Source: Methanoculleus sp. UBA208 (GTDB lineage: Archaea > Halobacteriota > Methanomicrobia > Methanomicrobiales > Methanoculleaceae). Taken from it: a stretch of 47,909 bases of DNA. Shown here piece by piece: positions 1 to 7,522 of the stretch; positions within the stretch are counted from its first letter, which is position 1, and the number at the start of each line of letters is the position of its first letter. The notes under the pieces are model-generated. The model saw nothing but the letters and a program-made list of their open reading frames with translations. It was not told the origin of the DNA and made no database searches. The stretch covers positions 22,454-70,362 of the forward strand of contig NZ_DAFZ01000095.1 in assembly GCF_002498065.1 (NCBI RefSeq). The letters run 5' to 3'. The translations under genes were made by a program, and so were the position numbers.

Positions 1-283
1 GTGGACCGTGGTGGCTATCGCCCCTGGGGGAGGGGCTGACGGTGAGGGGGGAGTATCCCCCCCTCCCCTGTCCCCACCCCCCTCTCGGCGATATCCACTG
101 GAAATCGGTGTACGGGCGTGAGCATCTAGGTCAAGGGTAGGTGTTCGAGCACCGCTAGGTGCACAGTCTACCGGAAAGCCGTGCTCGGGGACGTGGTAAA
201 CAGGAGCGCCTAAGATCTTCGGCTTCTGGGGTTAGGCACGGGTCCTGAGCCACAAACCCTCTCCTGGGGCAAAAGAAAGAAAA
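1..283. other. Left-edge region without an intact gene
   Basis: No intact coding frame was found here. The first 100 bases are rich in G and C runs. Positions 141-162 hold a small hairpin (GCACC, loop GCTA, GGTGC) preceded by TTCGA. A closely related motif lies in inverted orientation at 47818-47838 near the other edge. Read on the minus strand, this stretch has short peptide similarity (CSN followed later by SPRG) to the open frame at the right edge, but is broken by stops. It may be a decayed mobile-element end. That is inference only. Confidence 0.4.
269..283 (-). terminator. Oligo-T terminator after npdG
   Basis: Directly after the npdG stop, the minus strand is pyrimidine-rich with three T runs. 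Such tracts terminate archaeal RNA polymerase, and this one would end the trx-npdG transcript. Confidence 0.5.
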
Positions 284-934
284 TTATACGAATTTCACGC
301 CGACGTCCCGCATCTTATTGAAACGGGCGATGTTGAGGAGGAGGGGTGTTACGCTCTCGACGATGGATGCGGCCGCAAGCGGCCCCGCATCGTAGGCGCG
401 GAGGCTTGAGACGTTGTTGACGATATCCATCACCGTCTGCTTGGCCCCGTCGTCGTCGCAGCAGACCGCGACCGAGTAATCGAGCTCCTCGTCGAGCATC
501 TGCCACTTGTTTGCGGCGATGTTGTTGAACGCGGCACAGACGGTCGCACTCGAAGGAAGCATCCCCTTGATCATCATCGCCGCCGAGCCCTCCGGCGGAG
601 GAGCGTAGTAGAAGTAGGTCGTCCGCTCGATCGGGTTGACGGGGCTGACGACGATCTTGTCCTCGAACCCGGTCATGGTTTTCAGGGTGGGAGCCACGTG
701 CTTGAACGGGATCGCGAGGACGACGATATCCGCCTCATCGACCGCACGCTGGTTGGAGACACCGAGCAGACTGCACGAGAGGTCCCGCTCCTGCAGGGTC
801 TCCCGGCAGGTCTCGCAGGTCGCGATCGCCTTTGTCTCCTCGCGGGACCCCACGATGACATCGTACTTCGGAGAGAGCCGGAGTGCCATGCCCTCCCCGA
901 TCTCGCCGGTTCCGCCAACGATACCGATCTTCAC
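284..934 (-). CDS. npdG: F420-dependent NADP reductase
   Basis: The 216-residue product transfers hydride between reduced coenzyme F420 and NADP in the cytosol, supplying NADPH to a methanogen. The N terminus has the Rossmann glycine motif GGTGEIGEG (about residues 7-15). It is followed by a VGSRE segment typical of NADP phosphate binding in this family, then the VSPVNPIER and AFNNIAANKW segments seen in Fno/NpdG proteins. Length is normal for the family (about 210-225). The start overlaps the thioredoxin stop by four bases, so the two genes are probably co-transcribed. That pairing fits a redox role in which F420H2 is converted to NADPH beside a disulfide carrier. Identification is strong; the symbol follows the archaeal npdG/fno usage. 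Confidence 0.93.
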   Translation of the reverse strand: MKIGIVGGTGEIGEGMALRLSPKYDVIVGSREETKAIATCETCRETLQERDLSCSLLGVSNQRAVDEADIVVLAIPFKHVAPTLKTMTGFEDKIVVSPVNPIERTTYFYYAPPPEGSAAMMIKGMLPSSATVCAAFNNIAANKWQMLDEELDYSVAVCCDDDGAKQTVMDIVNNVSSLRAYDAGPLAAASIVESVTPLLLNIARFNKMRDVGVKFV

Positions 935-1218
935 TGCTCCACCAGCGGCTTTAAGATGCTCTCAAGCGTACCGAGGTCCTGGACGCCCACCAGTTTCCTG
1001 ACGAGATTGCCGTCTTTCTCGATGACGAGCGTGGGTACGAACTGGATGTCGTATTTCGCGGCATACTGCCGAGTCTGTTCTGAATCGACGCCGACATCGA
1101 TCTTTCTGATGTCGACCTGATCGCCCATTTTTGCTTTGAGCTCATCGATGATCGGTGTCTGCTGGTGGCACGGGCCGCACCACTCGGCAAAAAAATCCAT
1201 TAAAACCGGTTTTCCCAT
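931..1218 (-). CDS. trx: Thioredoxin
   Basis: This is a small cytosolic dithiol carrier of 95 residues with the classic active site WCGPC at residues 13-17, close to the N terminus. The usual first strand-helix of thioredoxin is shortened here. The later FVPTLVIEKDG segment contains the cis-proline loop. It is the first gene of a two-gene unit with npdG, overlapping it by four bases. No good ribosome-binding site precedes the ATG. Instead, a perfect 9-bp inverted repeat lies 10-39 bases upstream, overlapping the inferred transcription start. Which reductase (F420H2-, ferredoxin- or NADPH-dependent) recycles it cannot be told from sequence. Confidence 0.9.
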   Translation of the reverse strand: MGKPVLMDFFAEWCGPCHQQTPIIDELKAKMGDQVDIRKIDVGVDSEQTRQYAAKYDIQFVPTLVIEKDGNLVRKLVGVQDLGTLESILKPLVEQ

Positions 1219-1227
1219 AAGGCTGTA

Positions 1228-1256
1228 CCCCGTTCAAACATTGTGTGTGAACGGGG
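1228..1256 (-). promoter_or_regulatory. Inverted repeat before trx
   Basis: CCCCGTTCA (1228-1236) and TGAACGGGG (1248-1256) form a perfect 9-bp stem with an 11-base loop. On the minus strand a TATA-like ctttattg (centre about 1261) would place the transcription start inside this repeat. It could be an operator for trx-npdG, or the 3' hairpin of the upstream secD transcript. Both readings are inference. Confidence 0.5.
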
Positions 1257-1279
1257 CAATAAAGGTTGTTGTAGGGTTG

Positions 1280-2740
1280 TTATTTTGAAAGGATCACCAT
1301 GATTATCTTCCCGTACGCGGGCCTCGTGACCAGGATACCGATCAGGACACCGAGTATGGTGATGATGGCAAAGCCTCTGAGGGTGGAGAGATCCATCAGC
1401 GCCAGCGGGAGCATGGCGATGAAGACCGTCGCAGCAGCAACGGCGATGATGCCGAGCGCCCGCCCGTACCGCTTCATGTAGAGGTTCGGCGACGGGACAC
1501 GCCCTTCGTGGAGAACCTCGTCCGTGATGATGACGAGCTGGTCGATGCCGGTACCCACCACCGCTATCAGGCCGGCGATGGTGGCGAGATCGAGCTGGAT
1601 GACGAACCGGGCGATCCCGAGCAGGATGACGATCTCGGCGAGGTTGGTCGCGATCATCGGGAGAACGATCGCTGGTTCACGGTAGCGGTAGTAGACGACG
1701 ACCCCTACCGTGAGCAGCGCGAGCAACCCGGCGATGGCGACCGTCATCTTGAACTGCTCGCCGAGTGCCGCCGGGACCGAACCGGACCCGACGATGTCCA
1801 CCTGCACCGGCAGCGCACCTGCTCGCAGGTGGATCTCGAGCGTCATCGCATCCTCGAGCCCGGCATCGCCGGTCCCGGTGCTCGCGGAGAGCGACCTGAC
1901 CGGGCCCGACCGGAGCTGTGCTGCGAGGCCCGCGTCGAGGGGGGCACTGTAGACGGTCTCATTGTCGAGGATCATCACGAGGTGGTGGGCTCCCGGGTTG
2001 TCGACCGCTCCGGATTCGAGGGCGCCCTCCCGGAAGGCCTGGGCGCCTGTCTCGGAGAGCGTGAACCCGACGCCCCACGTCTGCGTCGCGGGGTCCCTCT
2101 GCGGCACGCCGACGCTGGTGATCTGGTCGCCGTAGAGGACGTGCTCGGTCTCGTTTCCGGTTGTCTGGACCCGGATCTCGAACAGGCCCTGTTTGCCGGC
2201 GATCTCCTGCGCCGTCGCCATATCCACGCCGGCGAGTTCTATCCGCACGTACTGCGGATACTCGCTTCCCGTCGGGGTGAGCAGGTTAATCCTCGCGTCC
2301 TGCATCCCGAGGGCGTTCACTTTCTCGTTGAGGATCCTCTTCACCTCGTCTGCGGTGAACGCCGATACGCCCTCCTGGTAGGTGACGATCGAGGCGCCCG
2401 ATTCCGCAAAGATCGGTTCGAGGTCGGCGCGGGAGACGCTCTTTCGGATCTCGAGGTGGTTCTCGTCGATCTGGATGACCTCTGTCTCGAGGCTCGTTCG
2501 AAGATCCCCTACGAGGTCGCCGACCGGGCCGTCGGTCGAGTAGGCCACGACCACGGACTGGAACTCCATCTGCAGCCACGACCCGCCCTCAAGGTCGAGG
2601 CCGAACTGGAGGTTCCCCTCAAGCCCCTTCTCCGGGCTCGGGGGGGCGAGGTAGATCCCGACAAGGGAGCCGACGACCAGCAGGAGCACGAGGGCCACCC
2701 GCCAGTCCTTGATAAGGTTCATGACGGTTTCGCTGTTCAT
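1280..2740 (-). CDS. secD: Protein-export membrane protein SecD
   Basis: SecD works with SecF beside the SecYEG channel and uses membrane energy to assist protein release outside the membrane. The 486-residue protein has one N-terminal membrane segment (about 13-31) and a large extracytoplasmic P1-type domain containing the NLQFGLDLEGG motif. A C-terminal five-helix RND-like bundle starts near residue 330, with a GTGID motif in its TM4 region. The start overlaps the secF stop by four bases. The gene order secF-secD on one transcript is the common archaeal arrangement. No SecA gene is expected in archaea, so the energy coupling differs from bacteria. Length and motifs match euryarchaeal SecD. 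Confidence 0.93.
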   Translation of the reverse strand: MNSETVMNLIKDWRVALVLLLVVGSLVGIYLAPPSPEKGLEGNLQFGLDLEGGSWLQMEFQSVVVAYSTDGPVGDLVGDLRTSLETEVIQIDENHLEIRKSVSRADLEPIFAESGASIVTYQEGVSAFTADEVKRILNEKVNALGMQDARINLLTPTGSEYPQYVRIELAGVDMATAQEIAGKQGLFEIRVQTTGNETEHVLYGDQITSVGVPQRDPATQTWGVGFTLSETGAQAFREGALESGAVDNPGAHHLVMILDNETVYSAPLDAGLAAQLRSGPVRSLSASTGTGDAGLEDAMTLEIHLRAGALPVQVDIVGSGSVPAALGEQFKMTVAIAGLLALLTVGVVVYYRYREPAIVLPMIATNLAEIVILLGIARFVIQLDLATIAGLIAVVGTGIDQLVIITDEVLHEGRVPSPNLYMKRYGRALGIIAVAAATVFIAMLPLALMDLSTLRGFAIITILGVLIGILVTRPAYGKIIMVILSK

Positions 2741-3591
2741 TTCTTATTCCCCCGGAGGATGTATTCCTTGAGAATCCCGGCGTTCAGCATCCAGGTGTTC
2801 ATCATATCCACAAAGAGCCCGATGATGAGGACCCCTGCGATCTCGCTGATGATCTGGATCTGTCCCGCCGTAGCGACGACCCACATCGCGGCGATGGCCG
2901 CGAGCGTCGTGGTCGTCATGATGATCCCGGTCCTGAACGCACCGGAGAGTTTCTCGTCGAGTTTCCCCTTGCGCTTTAAGAGGCGCGTGGTCAGCAGAAT
3001 GTCGCTGTCGACGGAGTAGCCGATCAGCATCAGCAGGGCCGCTGTCGTCCCGAGGGAGAGCGGGATGCCGATGATCTGCATGGCCGCCCCGGTGATGGCG
3101 ATGTCGGCGAAGGCCGAGAGGACGACCGCGCCCGCCGGCACTACGTTGCGGAACGCGATGAAGACCACGACGGCCATCCCGATGAACGAGAAGACCAGGG
3201 CGAGGAAGGCCTGGCCCTGGAGCGTCTTTCCGAACGTCTCACCGATCTGGTCCACCTTCGCGTCGGGGTACTTCTCGTTGATGAGTGCAACGAGGCTCCG
3301 GTACTGGGCGTCGTCCATGGGGCCGAACTGGATGTATTTCCCGTTGCCGATACCCTCACCCACCGATAAGAGCGGGTATCCGGCGAAGTTTGCCTCTATC
3401 GTCTCCCTGCTGTCGGATGTGAACACCGTGACCGCCGTTCCCCCTGCAAAGTCGATGCCCGGTTTCAGGGGCAGGCCGGTGGCGAGCGTGGTGTAGCCAA
3501 GCAGGACCCCGGCAAGGAGGAGAAGAACGAGGGGCAGCGCTACCATCTGCCGCGGAGAGTATTTGTTGACGTCGTATCTGGCAAATTCCAT
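2737..3591 (-). CDS. secF: Protein-export membrane protein SecF
   Basis: Smaller partner of SecD, 284 residues, first gene of the secFD unit. It has an N-terminal membrane helix (about 17-40), then the family motif GIDFAGGTAV, a short P-type extracytoplasmic domain, and a C-terminal helical bundle. The bundle contains GYSVDSDILLTTR, the conserved TM4 motif of SecF. It ends four bases inside secD, so translation is probably coupled. The short periplasmic-type domain and overall length are as usual for archaeal SecF. Upstream lies about 400 bp with no gene. Confidence 0.93.
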   Translation of the reverse strand: MEFARYDVNKYSPRQMVALPLVLLLLAGVLLGYTTLATGLPLKPGIDFAGGTAVTVFTSDSRETIEANFAGYPLLSVGEGIGNGKYIQFGPMDDAQYRSLVALINEKYPDAKVDQIGETFGKTLQGQAFLALVFSFIGMAVVVFIAFRNVVPAGAVVLSAFADIAITGAAMQIIGIPLSLGTTAALLMLIGYSVDSDILLTTRLLKRKGKLDEKLSGAFRTGIIMTTTTLAAIAAMWVVATAGQIQIISEIAGVLIIGLFVDMMNTWMLNAGILKEYILRGNKK

Positions 3592-3992
3592 GCTGTATGA
3601 GTGTACGATTGTGAAAGGTTAAAGGGTTGTTCATGCACATAAGGCGCGAATCGGCGTCGACCGGAGCCGTAAGCGCGTCCTTTTCCGGGGGCGTCCTTCA
3701 CGGGATACCGCTCCGATGCTTGCACTCCCGGCGAGGGGATCAGATCCCCGTGTGATGAGGCGGTGCTGCAGACGCGCGTGGGGGAGAGGGTCGCGGGGAT
3801 GGGGCGTTGCGAAGTCGGGAGTATTTACGTGTAAAAGAGCATCAGACGGTTTAAGATCAATTTTTCGGTAAATGATGTCATTATACCATCCCTGATCTCA
3901 TTTCGTCAGACAATTGTCGTCCTACTGGCAGAATCTCCGATTATATGATTGAAAAGAAAAGATATATATAAAATACCGAATCACAAGCACAT
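3592..3992. other. Divergent intergenic region secF / DUF2551 gene
   Basis: This 401-bp gap changes from GC-rich near secF to AT-rich near 3830-3992. A near-perfect 15-base palindrome, GGGGATC-A-GATCCCC, lies at 3735-3749. The AT-rich end holds the promoter of the gene at 3993. No convincing coding frame was seen. Confidence 0.6.
3961..3975 (+). promoter_or_regulatory. TATA box for the DUF2551 gene
   Basis: The run gatatatataaaata is a strong archaeal TATA element whose centre is about 25 bp before the ATG at 3993. No ribosome-binding site is present, so a leaderless transcript is likely. Confidence 0.75.
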
Positions 3993-4307
3993 ATGAGATC
4001 ACCCTATGAGCTCAAAAAAGAGATAGAAGCTCGACTTAAAGGTTATCTCTCACGGGACCGGGACGGAATCCGGCATGAGCTGCTCAACCTGTTCGTAAAA
4101 GTAAAATCCCTTACCATACCTCAGATCTACGAGAAACTGCAGAAGCAGTTCTCGATCAGTTACCACTCCATCGCGTCCATGGTAGGCATCATCGCATCCC
4201 GGATAGGCATCCTGCACGTGAGGCGGAACGCGGAGGGAACGAACACCATCTACGAGCTGAAGGACCAGTACGTGGACGTGGTGGCGAAGATCCTCGGGAC
4301 GACGTAA
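3993..4307 (+). CDS. DUF2551 methanogen winged-helix-like protein
   Basis: This 104-residue protein matches the methanogen-restricted DUF2551 family from memory of its sequence style. It has a basic N terminus (SPYELKKEIEARLKGYL), then a predicted helix-turn-helix region around TIPQIYEKLQKQFSISYHSIASMVGII, then a short wing-like strand region. That layout suggests DNA binding or transcription control, but no target is known. The promoter is strong and apparently leaderless, suggesting steady expression. A T7 tract at 4327-4333 follows the stop, so it probably forms its own transcript, separate from the archease-rtcB genes. Confidence 0.75.
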   Translation: MRSPYELKKEIEARLKGYLSRDRDGIRHELLNLFVKVKSLTIPQIYEKLQKQFSISYHSIASMVGIIASRIGILHVRRNAEGTNTIYELKDQYVDVVAKILGTT

Positions 4308-4326
4308 CACTCAAAAACCATACCTC

Positions 4327-4333
4327 TTTTTTT
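4327..4333 (+). terminator. T7 terminator after DUF2551 gene
   Basis: Seven T residues follow 20 bases after the stop codon. Archaeal RNA polymerase terminates at such tracts. Confidence 0.6.
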
Positions 4334-4361
4334 ACACCCAGAACAAATATGGTGGACTACC

Positions 4362-4631
4362 ATGCAGAGCGACGTTGGGGAGTCAGGACAGTCGCGGAGT
4401 ATATATGTCACGGAAGACGTCCGATCGTACATTCTCCAGAGAAAACGCGACTTCAGAGTGAGCACATCCTGCAGCGGACCGATCCTCCTGCCGGCATCGG
4501 TCAAACCGCCGAAGATTACCGACCTGCAGATCCCGGTCGGCGATTATACCGTTTATATCTCGAAGTACCAGGCCCGCTACATCGATTCCATCCATAGAGG
4601 AATGATTCCCATATTCTACGAAGACTTCTAG
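4362..4631 (+). CDS. Small conserved-looking protein upstream of archease
   Basis: An 89-residue protein I cannot assign. The middle carries TSCSGPILLPASVKPPK and the end DYTVYISKYQARYIDSIHRG. There are no membrane segments. It ends three bases before the archease start and shares its direction, so it is very likely co-transcribed with archease and rtcB. GGTGGA lies about six bases before the ATG. A second frame (from 4349) overlaps but has no sensible composition. The tight linkage suggests a role in RNA ligation or tRNA splicing, but this is only context. Confidence 0.65.
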   Translation: MQSDVGESGQSRSIYVTEDVRSYILQRKRDFRVSTSCSGPILLPASVKPPKITDLQIPVGDYTVYISKYQARYIDSIHRGMIPIFYEDF

Positions 4632-4634
4632 ACC

Positions 4635-5042
4635 ATGAGTTTCGAAGAACTGGAGCATACCGCCGATGTCCTCATGCGGGTGCGGGGCGCTACCATAAAC
4701 GAGATCTTTGCCGACGCAGGCCGGGCCATGTTTCACGTGATGTACGGCCCCTGCGAGGACCGGGGCATCGAACGGCGGCTCTCCCTCGAGGCGGACAACC
4801 TCGAATCGCTCCTTATCGACTACCTCTCGGAACTGCTCTTCATCACCGAGGTCGAGAACACCGTCTTCTGCACCTTCGACATCGACGTCCGGGGTAACCG
4901 GCTCTCCGCCGTTCTCAGGGGCGAACCTTTCGACCCTGCACGGCACTCCGGAGGGACAATCGTCAAGGGTATATCCTACTTCGGGCTCGAAATCGTTAAA
5001 GAAGAAGAGGGCTATGTGGTGGAGATCATCTTCGATATCTGA
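4635..5042 (+). CDS. Archease, RtcB-activating protein
   Basis: Archease speeds guanylylation and multiple turnover of the RNA ligase RtcB in tRNA splicing and repair. The 135-residue product starts with the family signature around EHTADVLMRV. Family metal ligands include an early Asp (in HTAD) and acidic residues near the C terminus (KEEEGYVVEIIFDI). The segment ESLLIDYLSELLF is also typical. It sits 9 bp upstream of rtcB, the recurrent archease-rtcB pairing. This window carries an intron-containing tRNA, one natural substrate of the pathway. Confidence 0.93.
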   Translation: MSFEELEHTADVLMRVRGATINEIFADAGRAMFHVMYGPCEDRGIERRLSLEADNLESLLIDYLSELLFITEVENTVFCTFDIDVRGNRLSAVLRGEPFDPARHSGGTIVKGISYFGLEIVKEEEGYVVEIIFDI

Positions 5043-5051
5043 GGGGTTGTT

Positions 5052-6488
5052 ATGCTTACCGGAATCAATAGGCTTGGGGACCTCGAATGGGAGGTCCCCA
5101 TCGGATATGTTCCCGATATGCGGGTGCCGGGACGTTTTTTCCTCTCCCGGGCGCTCGCGGAGACCCTCGAAGAGGGGGCGGTCCGCCAGCTCGCGAACGT
5201 CGCGACTCTCCCCGGGATCGTGAAGAACTCGCTTGCCATGCCCGATATCCACTGGGGATATGGGTTTCCCATCGGCGGTGTCGCCGCGTTCGATATGACC
5301 GAGGGAGTCATATCTCCCGGCGGGGTCGGGTTCGACATCAACTGCGGCGTCCGGTTGATCACGACACCCCTGACCGAGGCCGATCTCGCCGGCAAGAAAC
5401 GGGAACTCATCGAGCGGCTCTTTGATGCCGTGCCGACCGGTGTGGGCGCGAAGAGCACCATGCGGGTCTCGAACAAAGAACTGACCGGGGTCATGGTCGA
5501 CGGCGCACGGTGGGCGGTTGAACGCGGGCTCGGCACCGAAGCGGACCTCGCCCGGTGCGAGGGAGAGGGGGCGATGCCGGGCGCGGACCCCGAAGCGGTC
5601 AGCGCCAAAGCGCGCCAGCGGGGCGTACCCCAGCTCGGGACGCTCGGCGCGGGGAACCACTTCCTGGAGGTCCAGGTGGCGAGAGAGATCGTCGACCCCG
5701 AGGCGGCAAAGGCCTTCGGTGTCACCGAAGGACAGGTCTGTTTCATGGTCCACTGCGGCTCGCGGGGTCTCGGCCACCAGGTTGCCACCGATCATTTGCG
5801 GGCGCTCGAGGGTGCGCTCGCGAAGTACGGGATCCGTCTCCCCGACCGGCAGCTTGCCTGCGCCCCTATCGCCTCCCCGGAAGGCCGCGCCTACTACGGC
5901 GGCATGGTCTGCGCTGCAAACTATGCCTGGGCAAACCGGCAGGTCATCATGCACGAGACCCGAAAGGTGTTTGCAAATCTCTTCGGGATCGACTACGACG
6001 AGATGCGGCTCATCTACGATGTCGCGCACAACGTCGCCAAGTTCGAGCGCCACGACGTCGACGGCGCCTCAACGGAGGTCTGCGTCCACCGCAAAGGCGC
6101 GACGCGGGCGTTCGGCCCGGGAGCCCCGGGTATCCCCCGGGAGTACGCCGCGGTCGGGCAGCCGGTGATCATCCCCGGGAGCATGGGGACATCCTCCTTC
6201 CTCCTCCGCGGCACGGCGACCGCGATGCAGAAGACGTGGGGGAGCACCTGTCACGGCTCCGGCAGGGTGCTCAGCCGGACGAAGGCCAAAAAAGAGGTCT
6301 GCGGGAAGGAACTCCGGGAGCACCTCGCAGGAGAGGGCATCCTGGTGCGTGCTCACAGCGACTCGGCCCTCGCGGAGGAGGCGCCCGAAGCCTACAAGCC
6401 GAGCCGGGAGGTGGTGCGTGTCGTGCACGAAGCGGGCCTCTCGAATATCGTTGCCCGGCTGGAGCCGCTCGGGGTGATCAAGGGGTGA
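5052..6488 (+). CDS. rtcB: RNA-splicing ligase RtcB
   Basis: GTP- and Mn-dependent ligase joining 2',3'-cyclic phosphate and 5'-OH RNA ends after tRNA intron removal. It has 478 residues, full length with no intein. Asp95 and Cys98 in DINCGVRL are the metal ligands, with Cys98 at the same number as in the well-studied Pyrococcus enzyme. GAGNHFLEVQ and VHCGSRGLGHQ hold further metal-binding His residues, and HGSGR near residue 401 carries the guanylylated His. The more common form of that motif is HGAGR, so Ser replaces Ala. The stop overlaps the GTG of the next gene, so the operon continues. Confidence 0.95.
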   Translation: MLTGINRLGDLEWEVPIGYVPDMRVPGRFFLSRALAETLEEGAVRQLANVATLPGIVKNSLAMPDIHWGYGFPIGGVAAFDMTEGVISPGGVGFDINCGVRLITTPLTEADLAGKKRELIERLFDAVPTGVGAKSTMRVSNKELTGVMVDGARWAVERGLGTEADLARCEGEGAMPGADPEAVSAKARQRGVPQLGTLGAGNHFLEVQVAREIVDPEAAKAFGVTEGQVCFMVHCGSRGLGHQVATDHLRALEGALAKYGIRLPDRQLACAPIASPEGRAYYGGMVCAANYAWANRQVIMHETRKVFANLFGIDYDEMRLIYDVAHNVAKFERHDVDGASTEVCVHRKGATRAFGPGAPGIPREYAAVGQPVIIPGSMGTSSFLLRGTATAMQKTWGSTCHGSGRVLSRTKAKKEVCGKELREHLAGEGILVRAHSDSALAEEAPEAYKPSREVVRVVHEAGLSNIVARLEPLGVIKG

Positions 6489-7063
6489 CCTGCAGAACCG
6501 GGCTGCTCTGGGACAGCCCCCTCATGTTTTCGCGCCTCATCGAGGACTGCGGCGCCTGCTGCGAGACGGTCAATCCCCATATGCTTGCCTCGCCCTTCTG
6601 GCGGGGGAGATTCGTCTCGCTCATCGTGCCGACGGGGTTTGCGAACCCCGACTACTCAAACCTCCTTCCGGCGCTCCGGGCTGCAGAGGGGCGCATCCGG
6701 CGTTTTGTTGAGAACGGCGGCCGCCTGCTGGTCTTCGGCGCGGGAGGCCTGCGGGAGGACGCCTACGACTGGCTCCCGTTCCCGGTGACCTACGCGTTCT
6801 CGTACGGGCCGCGTGCCGTCCGTTTTACCGGGGAGAGCGACTACAACTCCCTGTTTTCCGGGTACGACCTCGCCGCCGTCGAGTGCGACGGCTCGTTCCC
6901 GGCCCACGGGGGCGAGACGCTTGCCGCCTCGGCTGCCGGGGAGGCGCTTCTCGTCGGGAAGGCGGTCGGCGACGGCATGATCCTGGTCTCGAGCATCCAC
7001 GAGTACCCCTCGCGGGAGTTCCTGAAGGAGTTCTCGTGCGGCGATAGGGAAACCTTATTTTAG
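6485..7063 (+). CDS. Class I glutamine amidotransferase-like protein
   Basis: The gene is read from GTG at 6485, overlapping the rtcB stop as GTGA; the longer frame upstream is a shadow of rtcB. The 192-residue product has the alternating layout of the flavodoxin-like GATase fold. A VENGGRLLVFGAGG segment sits where the nucleophile elbow would be, with no Cys there, and VSSIHEYPSREF resembles the His-Pro-Glu end motif. It is reminiscent of the BPL_N (biotin-protein-ligase N-terminal) and ThuA-like groups. Two genes downstream is birA, which makes the BPL_N comparison worth testing. It is probably not a working glutaminase. Function is not known. Confidence 0.55.
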   Translation: MTCRTGLLWDSPLMFSRLIEDCGACCETVNPHMLASPFWRGRFVSLIVPTGFANPDYSNLLPALRAAEGRIRRFVENGGRLLVFGAGGLREDAYDWLPFPVTYAFSYGPRAVRFTGESDYNSLFSGYDLAAVECDGSFPAHGGETLAASAAGEALLVGKAVGDGMILVSSIHEYPSREFLKEFSCGDRETLF

Positions 7064-7070
7064 ATAAACC

Positions 7071-7517
7071 ATGATGGAAAGTAGGGATACGACCATGGAG
7101 CAATACATCATCTCTGTCTCGTCGAGAGCGCGGGATCTCGCTCCCGTCATGATCTGCCTCCATGATCTTCTTGGTCGTCTGCCCGTCACGGCACGATCCC
7201 GCGACCATCCCGGAGTCCGGATCGAGGATGGGAAGGTCATCGACGAGGCCTATACGGGCCCTATCCTCGAGGAGGTCCTCGAGGAGAACGCCACGAAAAG
7301 GGTCCGGCCCCCTGGCGGCCCTTACAAAGGCATCCCGGTTGTCGTGGCGCCGATAAGGGACAGTGAAGGCAGAGCCATCGGCGCAATCGGCATCGTCGAT
7401 GTGACTGGCATCTTCGATCTGGCGGGTTTCATGGAGCAGAACGCGGGGATCCGAAAACAGGTCTGCGGTGAGGATCCGTGTCCGCTCCCGACCGAGTCGC
7501 CTGCAGCGAAAAGGTAA
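7071..7517 (+). CDS. DUF2111 methanogen protein
   Basis: The 148-residue protein matches the DUF2111 family found in methanogens. It shows a PAS/GAF-like small sensor layout: a helical N terminus (DLAPVMICLHDLLGRLPVTARS), a GPILEEVLEENATKRVRPPGGPYKG loop region, and a strand pair VVVAPIRDSEGRAIGAIGIVDVTG. The IGAIGIVD pattern is like the last strands of PAS-type domains. A better start may be the ATG at 7095, which has AGGGA eight bases upstream. The stop TAA overlaps the first ATG of birA, so the two are probably translated together. The function is unknown; ligand sensing is a guess from shape. Confidence 0.65.
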   Translation: MMESRDTTMEQYIISVSSRARDLAPVMICLHDLLGRLPVTARSRDHPGVRIEDGKVIDEAYTGPILEEVLEENATKRVRPPGGPYKGIPVVVAPIRDSEGRAIGAIGIVDVTGIFDLAGFMEQNAGIRKQVCGEDPCPLPTESPAAKR

Positions 7518-7522
7518 TGGCT

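Noticed and set aside
1508..3019. 503-codon plus-strand frame
   Set aside because: It lies opposite secD and secF, whose motifs are unmistakable. The frame is rich in Arg, Asp and Glu as expected of an antisense shadow in GC-rich DNA.
3735..3749. GGGGATC-A-GATCCCC palindrome as an operator
   Set aside because: It is far from both flanking promoters and short palindromes are frequent in this GC-rich sequence, so it is only mentioned in the intergenic entry.
4383..6053. 556-codon minus-strand frame
   Set aside because: It is antisense to archease and rtcB, with no recognisable domain and shadow-like composition.
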